This document shows, piece by piece, positions 23,326-30,082 of a stretch of DNA of 31,206 nucleotides. Made by a program: the position numbers and the translations under genes. Position 1 is the first letter of the stretch. Each line of letters begins with the position of its first letter. The stretch is from positions 1-31,206 of IMG/VR virus record IMGVR_UViG_3300013285_000048; one strand, 5' to 3'. The DNA is from a virus. The notes beneath the pieces were generated by a model. It was not told the DNA's origin and made no database searches. It saw nothing but the letters and a program-made list of their open reading frames with translations.

Positions 23326-24611
23326 TAGTCTGCTCCTTTAACCTTATTAAAGGTATCTGTTTTGGTCGTATATTTTAATGCGGCACCATGTAAATTTTCA
23401 TGCCCTGACCAAGGTTCTGCATCCGGTACTCTACTAGCGGCTGTGGCTGATCCAGCTGTACCAGAATTTAAATTAATAGTTCCGCCGTCAATACTAGTAT
23501 TGGCTGCTTTAATATTACAATCTCCGCCTGGATTAATATTAGCTTTACCGCTAGATTTAATATTAACATCTCCACCTGTACTAGTTAAATTAATATTTTT
23601 ATCAGCAGTTACATTAAAATTACCTTTGGTATGCATACTAATATCGTCGGCCGCATAAATGTCTATTTTACCATTGCTGGTTAATTCAATCCATGTAGTT
23701 CCTCTAGCATTGCCTATGTAAATTAAATCTTCACTATTATGTAGAAGAATTTGATGGCCGGTGCGAGTGCGAATACGCACTAGTTCGTTATGCGGTATTG
23801 TATTAAGACCACCAGTTTCACCTTGCTCTAATGCGGCATATTCTGGAGGGCCATCGCTTGGTGTTGTCTTACGCAAAAATTTATCATCGCCATCGTCCAT
23901 GACAAATGTTGATCCGCCAAGTCTGCTGACAAATGCATTAGGGACTCTACTAGTAGTACTACCAATCGCTCCTCTAGTTGCACCAGGACGTTTATCCACT
24001 GGGCCTGGAGTGCTAATACCAAATACTGCACTGGGAGTTTCTCTACGAGCACTACTAGTTGTGATCCCTCTAATATCATCTTTTAATAACCCTTGTGTTT
24101 TTAATACATCAGCTAACGGATGTTTAGGTTTTTTAAATTGTGTTGGGTCTGCACTACTATTATTCAGTTTTTTATTATACTCTGCTACAGGTGCACGATC
24201 TCCGCCTTCTACTACATTTTGAGTTGCGGCGATTCCAGGAACCATAAAGTTCATATTTTCATCAGGAACACACCCTATCCAGTAACCACGTTTTGGATCT
24301 CCGTCAATAAAAATTACAATAACTGTAGAACCAATATCAGGAGGTACCATCCACAGTCCATAACTTTTTTGCGTATTATTATAGTTGTCTGGATCTTCTT
24401 TAATAAAGTCTGCACTTGTTTGCCCCCAGAACGGACTCATATATTTTACTTGATGTGTTTGGCCGTCGGATCCAGTGTTACCTGTAGGTCTTAATATCTG
24501 TACTTGTAACACACCCATATAGGTACTATCCATATGGCTCATAACTTTGGCCAAAAACGGGCCAGGGCGTTGTTCAGCTGATTCAGCCGATACGTAATTT
24601 TTATCTCCCAT
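23325..24611 (-). CDS. gp5: gp5-like baseplate spike protein without lysozyme domain
   Basis: A 428-residue central spike (needle) protein. Residues about 17-116 form the gp5/VgrG-type OB-fold, with GPFLAKVMSHMDSTYMGVLQ at the start and PPDIGSTVIVIFIDGDPKRG (91-110) plus YWIGCV at the end. Residues about 290-382 form the triple-stranded beta-helix needle, seen as short repeats such as ISMHTKGNFNVTADKNINLT and STGGDVNIKSSGKANINPGG. The C-terminus has EPWSGHENLHG. The T4 protein (575 residues) has a lysozyme domain between these parts. Here the middle (about 130-230) is Ser/Pro/Lys-rich linker and no lysozyme motif is visible. It overlaps its neighbours by TAATG junctions; GGGGT about 10 nt upstream is the probable ribosome site. 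Confidence 0.88.
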   Translation of the reverse strand: MGDKNYVSAESAEQRPGPFLAKVMSHMDSTYMGVLQVQILRPTGNTGSDGQTHQVKYMSPFWGQTSADFIKEDPDNYNNTQKSYGLWMVPPDIGSTVIVIFIDGDPKRGYWIGCVPDENMNFMVPGIAATQNVVEGGDRAPVAEYNKKLNNSSADPTQFKKPKHPLADVLKTQGLLKDDIRGITTSSARRETPSAVFGISTPGPVDKRPGATRGAIGSTTSRVPNAFVSRLGGSTFVMDDGDDKFLRKTTPSDGPPEYAALEQGETGGLNTIPHNELVRIRTRTGHQILLHNSEDLIYIGNARGTTWIELTSNGKIDIYAADDISMHTKGNFNVTADKNINLTSTGGDVNIKSSGKANINPGGDCNIKAANTSIDGGTINLNSGTAGSATAASRVPDAEPWSGHENLHGAALKYTTKTDTFNKVKGAD

Positions 24612-26857
24612 TATGGTGTTACCCCGTCTGGATCCGTGTTAGGAGGTTCTTCTTTTTTGTTTGAAATTCCAAACATTTGGTCAGGTGTTGTTTCAAATAA
24701 ATCTCCATAAAGTGGTCTGCGGAAACCTTTAAGCACTTGTGTAAAAACTCCGCCGCTAAATTTGCTTGTAAGATCTGTTACACAATATAATCCGCTAAAA
24801 TGTTTCAACGGTACCGACTTTGATTTGCCAAAGTCATATAATCCAGTACTTTGATTAAGATCTACCGGAGTTCTAAAATTTATTTTAATATCTACTTCGC
24901 CATTTTCGTAATTTATAGTGCCGTCAGAATTTAAATTTTTATATTGAGTACATGCAGATGTATAGTTACCTGTACCACTTTGTGCAATGTAATAAGGATC
25001 CCCAACAATTTCCATTTCTAAATTATACATGTCGAGAGGGTTTTCCAGTGCCATTTGGAACATTTTTGCGGCACGTTGAGCTTGTCCTTCTGCTCCGCCT
25101 CCGCCACGACGATCCTGTCCAGTAAGAGTATTGACCCACCGTAGTATTGTTGGCATAACTCCAATCTTTTTACTAGCGTCTTGACCGTCTGGCATTGCTT
25201 TAATATTTTTCTTTGTTTTTTCTTCTGCGCCGCCTGATTGTTTTTCTGTAACACTATCTTGAGTTCTTTCTAAAGCATCGGCGCCCATGACCATTGTAAA
25301 ACCAGCATCATATTTAATTTCAAATTTTATTATATCAACATTTTTACCAGTATAGATATAGTTGTATTCCTTCACTGCTTCTTGCTCTAATGGGCCGCCT
25401 TGACTTAACCCGATTCCTGGGGTATTGGGAGGTGTTAATCTACTGCTATGTACTGCATACGGAACTACTCTATAGACAATTAATTTAGGTTTTATGCCGC
25501 TATTCTTATTTACTGGTCCAATATTATATACTTTAGTATCAATTCTATACCAACCCCGGTAACCTTCAGGTGTAATATTATCGTTATCTAATGCATCATT
25601 AACAAATCCACTTTGTAGTATTACTTGATTTATAGCAGTAGTAATTTTAGTATCTTGCGAAAATTTCATTTCACTTATTTTGATATCAGACTTTAATTTA
25701 CTTCTATCAAAAATACCAGTTTTACTATTATAAATTTTATCAGTGGCTCCGCTTGGTGCAATTCCTTTTCTTATTTCGTCAAAGCCAAGATCTGCAATTC
25801 CTATGTTGTTACAAGTTGCAGGGTCTTGAATAAGATTTGGATTCACTGTACTTCTAGTAACTCCTAGTTGATCGTATAACGCATCTGCACTTGCTACATC
25901 GGATTGACTTACTGTCGCCGCATCTTTTGTTTCTGTATTATCAGAACTTTGACTAGGACTAGACGCACTAGCAACATCTAAAGGAAATAATATCAAATAT
26001 TCGTCTGCTGTTTCTAAATTTGCTTGTATTTTTGTTTGTTTTGCACGTTCGTTTAGTACTGCCTGTAAACTATTATCTCCAGATTGCAAAACTTCTTGTA
26101 TGTTTTTTCCACTAACAGAAATATCATTTTTGAAATCATTCACATCGTCTGTAAGACCAAACACATTATAGGAGGCCGCTGTACACTTGTATACCGATCC
26201 TTTTTCATTAACTGTCATATCCATAGTTTGGAAACTAAAAGGTATCTGTCTACTGCATCCTGGAATTTTAATCATCTTTCCAGATTCTGTATTACCTCTA
26301 AAATCAATAGTAAGGATAAAAGGGGCTTCGCGCCAGTTATCATGACCTAACTCCTGTGCTATTGTTTGACAACTAAGTGGAAACAATCCCATACTATAAG
26401 GTTCGATAATATTAAAACTAAAATTTTGTACGTTAGTTTGATCACATGCGGCCATAAAACCTATCTGTTGTTCGCATACTAAGTTATCAATAAAAAAATC
26501 AAACTTGCCGTAAGGCGTGTTAACTCGATTTGACGGATCGGTATTAGCAGACTTGCATACTAACGCAATTTTCTTTCCTATTCTATAGGATTTATCTGGA
26601 TAATTTAACTCATCATCTGTAAGACAACCGATACCTAATACATAAGTGTAACTAGCATAACCAAATAAAGGATTTGGAAGAGGCAATTTTATACCTCCTA
26701 ATTTTTTAATAAAATTGCCAAGGTCGCCTAAACTACCAGTTAATTTTGTCAATGCGTTTGCTGGGCCTTCTGACAAGAAAGTTTTGGCGGCATTAGCGCC
26801 GGCTTCGGCAGTACGGGTCGCTGAATTGATTACACCTGGGATTCCATCAAAACTCAT
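24611..26857 (-). CDS. Baseplate hub-region structural protein (748 residues)
   Basis: A large structural protein encoded between gp53 and the gp5-like spike. Recognisable stretches are LPLPNPLFGYASYTYVLGIG (about 58-77), YGKFDFFIDN (116-125), EPYSMGLF (152-159) and ILTIDFRG (181-188), which I associate with a conserved virion protein of marine T4-like phages. The C-terminal part (about 687-716) reads FSGLYCVTDLTSKFSGGVFT followed by QVLKGFRRPL. That resembles the closing strands of hub proteins of the gp27/late-control-D type, where a Gly-Tyr strand and an Arg-rich end are common. Next to the spike gene, a gp27-like hub role is a fair inference but not demonstrated. The N-terminus is Ala/Gly-rich. 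The start has AGGA 9 nt upstream, and the stop overlaps the spike start. Confidence 0.62.
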   Translation of the reverse strand: MSFDGIPGVINSATRTAEAGANAAKTFLSEGPANALTKLTGSLGDLGNFIKKLGGIKLPLPNPLFGYASYTYVLGIGCLTDDELNYPDKSYRIGKKIALVCKSANTDPSNRVNTPYGKFDFFIDNLVCEQQIGFMAACDQTNVQNFSFNIIEPYSMGLFPLSCQTIAQELGHDNWREAPFILTIDFRGNTESGKMIKIPGCSRQIPFSFQTMDMTVNEKGSVYKCTAASYNVFGLTDDVNDFKNDISVSGKNIQEVLQSGDNSLQAVLNERAKQTKIQANLETADEYLILFPLDVASASSPSQSSDNTETKDAATVSQSDVASADALYDQLGVTRSTVNPNLIQDPATCNNIGIADLGFDEIRKGIAPSGATDKIYNSKTGIFDRSKLKSDIKISEMKFSQDTKITTAINQVILQSGFVNDALDNDNITPEGYRGWYRIDTKVYNIGPVNKNSGIKPKLIVYRVVPYAVHSSRLTPPNTPGIGLSQGGPLEQEAVKEYNYIYTGKNVDIIKFEIKYDAGFTMVMGADALERTQDSVTEKQSGGAEEKTKKNIKAMPDGQDASKKIGVMPTILRWVNTLTGQDRRGGGGAEGQAQRAAKMFQMALENPLDMYNLEMEIVGDPYYIAQSGTGNYTSACTQYKNLNSDGTINYENGEVDIKINFRTPVDLNQSTGLYDFGKSKSVPLKHFSGLYCVTDLTSKFSGGVFTQVLKGFRRPLYGDLFETTPDQMFGISNKKEEPPNTDPDGVTP

Positions 26858-26858
26858 A

Positions 26859-27161
26859 TTATAATCCTAACACTGTGTTTAAATTTTTACCTTTAGGAAT
26901 GTAAATTTGTACACCTGGTACAAAATCTAAAATAGGATCTTGCAAGACGTCAAGATTACGTTGTATAAACACCCACCATAAATTACTTTGACCGTATAAG
27001 TCGTTAGCTAATAAATCTGGTCTATGTGAATACTGAGGTTGTATAGTGTACAAAAAATCGTCATTATCGGCTGCAACAGGCCTGATAGTCAGGATGTCTA
27101 GATAATTTTGTTTTATCTTAGTATTGTACCAAGGACTGGTATTTGTGTATTGTGCTGGCAT
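26859..27161 (-). CDS. gp53: Baseplate wedge protein gp53-like
   Basis: A 100-residue homologue of gp53, the small protein that clamps adjacent wedges in the T4 baseplate. The family pattern is plain: SPWYNTK near the N-terminus, HRPDLLANDLYGQSNLWWVF at about 46-64, then an Asp-Pro-Ile stretch (LQDPILD) and a closing G-x-Q-I-Y-IP. It is shorter than the T4 protein (about 196 residues), lacking the extension beyond this core. It sits between gp48 and the hub-region gene with gaps of 2 and 1 nt. The nearest ribosome site is GGAT about 11 nt upstream, inside the last codons of gp48. Confidence 0.88.
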   Translation of the reverse strand: MPAQYTNTSPWYNTKIKQNYLDILTIRPVAADNDDFLYTIQPQYSHRPDLLANDLYGQSNLWWVFIQRNLDVLQDPILDFVPGVQIYIPKGKNLNTVLGL

Positions 27162-27163
27162 GA

Positions 27164-28162
27164 TTATACATATCCAAATGAATTATTCAAATAGCCGCCG
27201 CCTACAAATCTATCAAGACTAAAGTTGCGAACACTATTTCTACTGTATATTGGTTGTACTATAACTTGTATTGTACTTTTAACCGGAACATGAGCAACTC
27301 CACCACTAGTGGTTCCACCAATACCAAACGATCCAAGTAGTCCTGCTACTTGTCCGACACCGCCGGCAATACTACTAACACCGCTTAGTATTCCTCCTAG
27401 TGCTGAGTCACCGCCAAGTAGTCCTGCGCCCATACTGGCTAGACCGCCAATACTATCTGCAACACCTTCTACTGCTCCAGCGGCACTTCCAACTACATCA
27501 CATCCAATATAGTCGCAATCATTTGGAAGTGTAATTTTAACATCTGTTACTATTACTGGAATATTTTTAAACACGTAATTTCCATAACCGTTAAGGAAAA
27601 TAACAGGAGGAGGATTTCCGGCCTTAGGATCATTTCCTGAAAACATTTTGGTAAGACTACGTAAATAATGCACCGCGGCAATCCAGTAAAGACCTTGAGT
27701 TGCATCTTCTGCATAGAAAGGAGCATCGATAGTTATGTGTCCTGGATCGCTATTTTTAAATGCTTGCATTAGATAGTTGGTATGTATTGTCTCAACAGCT
27801 TGATAGTTAGCCTTTGTACCAAAAGAAACTTTAGGAGTATATGGAAATACTAAACCGCCCGCATCTTTCAATGGTTTTAGCACAGGACTTGTTTTGAAAG
27901 CTGTCCAGTTAGCCATGCTTAGTCGAACACGCCAATCATTTGCATTTGCATCGCCACCAAAACTAGCAACAGCACTGGTAAGATCACCAATTGCTTCGCC
28001 GGCTGCTGGCAAATCAACTGCTCGAATTGCGGCCATTACATCACCGCCACTAGAGCTATATGCTGTATCAATTGCGGCTCCTAGATTTTTAGCGGTGTTT
28101 ACTGCACCCGAAGCGGCGCCTAACAACCCGCTTGATGCATTTAATGAGTCTAGTAATCCCAT
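27164..28162 (-). CDS. gp48: Baseplate tail-tube initiator gp48-like
   Basis: A 332-residue protein matching the gp48 (related gp54) tube-initiator family, which caps the hub and nucleates the tail tube. Diagnostic stretches are WRVRLSMANW (77-86), LVFPYTPKVSF (104-114), IHTNYLMQAFKNS (126-138), YLRSLTKMFSG (166-176), PPPVIFLNGYGNYVFKNIPV (184-203) and a C-terminal PIYSRNSVRNFSLDRFVGGG (304-323). Two Gly/Ala-rich hydrophobic stretches, at about 1-70 and 225-290, are unlike the rest. I chose the ATG at 28160-28162 (MGLLDSLN), with AAAGGA 9 nt upstream, over the in-frame ATG at 28184-28186. The latter overlaps the late-promoter octamer and would lie upstream of the expected transcript start. 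First gene of the baseplate unit. Confidence 0.75.
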   Translation of the reverse strand: MGLLDSLNASSGLLGAASGAVNTAKNLGAAIDTAYSSSGGDVMAAIRAVDLPAAGEAIGDLTSAVASFGGDANANDWRVRLSMANWTAFKTSPVLKPLKDAGGLVFPYTPKVSFGTKANYQAVETIHTNYLMQAFKNSDPGHITIDAPFYAEDATQGLYWIAAVHYLRSLTKMFSGNDPKAGNPPPVIFLNGYGNYVFKNIPVIVTDVKITLPNDCDYIGCDVVGSAAGAVEGVADSIGGLASMGAGLLGGDSALGGILSGVSSIAGGVGQVAGLLGSFGIGGTTSGGVAHVPVKSTIQVIVQPIYSRNSVRNFSLDRFVGGGYLNNSFGYV

Positions 28163-28185
28163 AATTAATATTCCTTTTGGTAACA

Positions 28186-28193
28186 TATTTAGT
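28186..28193 (-). promoter_or_regulatory. T4-type late promoter octamer (ACTAAATA)
   Basis: On the minus strand the octamer reads ACTAAATA, with the TAAATA core of T4 late promoters, 23 nt before the chosen gp48 start. It lies in the 83-bp divergent region between gp48 and gp55. It shares one base with the -35 box of the plus-strand sigma70 promoter, so binding at one should exclude the other. Confidence 0.6.
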
Positions 28194-28221
28194 TGACTTT
28201 ATTAAGTGCGTAGTTTATAAT
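28193..28221 (+). promoter_or_regulatory. Host sigma70-type promoter for the gp55-gp47-gp46 operon
   Basis: TTGACT (28193-28198) and TATAAT (28216-28221) are separated by exactly 17 bp. The -35 box has five of six consensus bases and the -10 box all six, with optimal spacing. Initiation would fall near 28228, about 18 nt before the gp55 ATG. This is the pattern of an early or unmodified host-polymerase promoter. It is the only strong plus-strand promoter I see in the window. Confidence 0.75.
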
Positions 28222-28245
28222 TAACCATTAGAGGACTGAAAAAGG

Positions 28246-29076
28246 ATGACTGCAAAAGTAAATTACCTAAACAACAAGGATATGTTGTTAGAGATACACA
28301 GAAGTAAAACATCATATTGCGTGTTTACCCAACCCGAATATCACCAATATGATATAATTTTGCCCAGCGTAGAAAAAATCAATATTAGGACTGTTGCAGA
28401 GGCTAAACGAAATCGAGCAAAACGTATAGGCGATGCCGATTACCAACAGCGTAAAAAAGCTGGTGAGAAAATCAAACAAGCCGAGTGTGAAATTGATTAT
28501 AAAAAAATACCAAAGACAGATTTAGTCTTTAGGATTATGACATTCAATCATATTCCACTTAACAACACTCGTAAAAAGAATCCAAAAAGTCTTGCTGATC
28601 ATAGAGACAAAGTAAATTTTCCACCGTTCCAACATTGGAAGTTTGACGAAAAAGACGAACTTATATGTGTGGGAAAAAGTCACTGGAAGGGAGATTTAGT
28701 CAAGGGCAAGTTTGATAAAGATGCTGGCCAAATAACTAACACTTTAGCTAGAATGATGTTAAAATTATGTGAGAGGTATGCTACTCGCGGTAATGTTCGT
28801 GGCTACACATATAATGACGAAATGAAGGGTCAAGCTATTTTGCAATTAACACAAATAGGACTACAATTTGACGAATCTAAATCTGATAACCCGTTTGCAT
28901 ATTTTACTGCCGCGGTTACTAATAGTTTTGTTCGTGTTATTAATATTGAAAAACGCAATCAAAATATTCGAGACGATATTTTAGAAATCAACGGTATGAA
29001 TCCTAGCTACAGTAGAACTGGTGCAGGTGAACATGCGGCGGCATTGAAACGACATAACGAGGATGCTAGTGAGTAA
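28246..29076 (+). CDS. gp55: gp55-like sigma factor for late transcription, N-terminally extended
   Basis: A 276-residue homologue of T4 gp55 (185 residues), the divergent sigma factor that directs host RNA polymerase to TATAAATA-type late promoters. The sigma region 2-like core is at about 160-245: ITNTLARMMLKLCERY, RGYTYNDEMKGQAILQLTQI, and NPFAYFTAAVTNSFVRVINI with EKRNQNIRDD. Residues 1-155 are an extension not found in T4 gp55. It is rich in Lys/Arg (for example AEAKRNRAKR at 51-60) and contains the conserved-looking FRIMTFNHIPL and NFPPFQHWKF. A ribosome site AGAGG lies 11 nt upstream, with AAGG immediately before the ATG. It is the first gene of the operon, and its 3' end overlaps gp47. 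Three TAAATA octamers in the same window are candidate targets. Confidence 0.85.
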   Translation: MTAKVNYLNNKDMLLEIHRSKTSYCVFTQPEYHQYDIILPSVEKINIRTVAEAKRNRAKRIGDADYQQRKKAGEKIKQAECEIDYKKIPKTDLVFRIMTFNHIPLNNTRKKNPKSLADHRDKVNFPPFQHWKFDEKDELICVGKSHWKGDLVKGKFDKDAGQITNTLARMMLKLCERYATRGNVRGYTYNDEMKGQAILQLTQIGLQFDESKSDNPFAYFTAAVTNSFVRVINIEKRNQNIRDDILEINGMNPSYSRTGAGEHAAALKRHNEDASE

Positions 29077-30082
29077 TTTATTTAAAAAAGTTGCCTGTTT
29101 TACAGATATCCATTTTGGATTAAAATCTAATAGTAGTATACACAACCAAGACTGCGAAGATTTTATAGATTGGTACATTGCTAAGGCCAAGGAGCAAGGC
29201 TGTGATACAGGAATCTTTATGGGCGATTGGCATCACAATCGCAATAGCCTTAATATTACTACTATGGATTATAGTCTCAGAGCACTTGAAAAACTCGGCC
29301 AGGCGTTTGATAATTTTTACTTTTTTCCTGGCAATCATGATCTGTATTATAAAGACAAACGAGACATTCACTCAGTGGAGTTTGGAAAGTATATCCCCGG
29401 AATCACAGTGGTCCACGAACCGACTACCACTGGGGGTGTTACACTCTGTCCGTGGCTTGTAGGCGACGAATGGAAAAGTTTAAAAGGGTCTAAAAGTAAG
29501 TATATTTTTGGGCACTTTGAACTTCCATTGTTTTATATGAACGCAATGGTACAGATGCCAGATCACGGCGAGCTACAGTCCGCAGATTTGAAGGGCCCAG
29601 ACTATGTGTTTTCTGGACACTTTCACAAACGTCAACAACAAGGCAACATTATCTACATTGGTAATGCTTTTCCGCACAACTATGCAGACACCTGGGACGA
29701 CGAACGCGGTATGATGATTTTAGAGTGGGACAAGGAACCAGTATATCATACTTGGGATAATCAGCCTACTTTTCGCACACTAAAATTAAGTGAATTAATC
29801 GATGGTGCTGATACCATTCTTAAATCCAAACAACATTTACGTGTTACCTTAGACATTGATATTACTTTTGAAGAAGCAAGTTTTATTAAAGAAAAGTTCA
29901 TGGCAGATTACAACATCCGAGAACTTACACTTATTGCTGAAAAGAAAGAAATTGAAATCAACACAAACATTGATATACAGGCTTTTGAAAGTGTTGATCA
30001 AATTGTAAGTAGTCAAATTATTAATATCGATTCCGATACTTACGACAAAAATACACTACTGGCCATTTATAACAGCCTATGA
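29069..30082 (+). CDS. gp47: gp47-like recombination nuclease (SbcD/Mre11 family)
   Basis: The phosphoesterase subunit of the gp46/gp47 complex, which resects DNA ends for recombination-dependent replication and host DNA breakdown. The five metallophosphoesterase motifs are in order (numbering from the GTG): TDIH with Asp13 and His15, MGDWHHNR with Asp53, GNHD with Asn89 and His90, GHFE with His149, and GHFH with His184 and His186. The length (337) equals T4 gp47 (339). I favour the GTG at 29069, because GAGG lies 6 nt upstream of it. The ATG at 29063 is immediately after that site with no spacing; it would add only Met-Leu. Either start overlaps the end of gp55. The stop TGA overlaps the gp46 ATG in an ATGA junction. 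Confidence 0.92.
   Translation: MSNLFKKVACFTDIHFGLKSNSSIHNQDCEDFIDWYIAKAKEQGCDTGIFMGDWHHNRNSLNITTMDYSLRALEKLGQAFDNFYFFPGNHDLYYKDKRDIHSVEFGKYIPGITVVHEPTTTGGVTLCPWLVGDEWKSLKGSKSKYIFGHFELPLFYMNAMVQMPDHGELQSADLKGPDYVFSGHFHKRQQQGNIIYIGNAFPHNYADTWDDERGMMILEWDKEPVYHTWDNQPTFRTLKLSELIDGADTILKSKQHLRVTLDIDITFEEASFIKEKFMADYNIRELTLIAEKKEIEINTNIDIQAFESVDQIVSSQIINIDSDTYDKNTLLAIYNSL

Noticed and set aside
23761-24222. 153-codon open frame on the plus strand inside the gp5-like gene
   Set aside because: It is antisense to a well-supported gene and has no recognisable domain; its composition follows from the opposite strand's codons.
24120-24494. 124-codon plus-strand open frame across the gp5-like gene
   Set aside because: Antisense shadow of conserved OB-fold codons, with no protein family resemblance.
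24611-26857. Calling the 748-residue protein gp27 outright
   Set aside because: Only the neighbourhood and the C-terminal strand pattern point to a hub role; length and N-terminus differ from T4 gp27 (391 residues).
28163-28186. Upstream ATG start for the gp48-like gene
   Set aside because: It overlaps the late-promoter octamer and would precede the transcript start; the next in-frame ATG has AAAGGA upstream.
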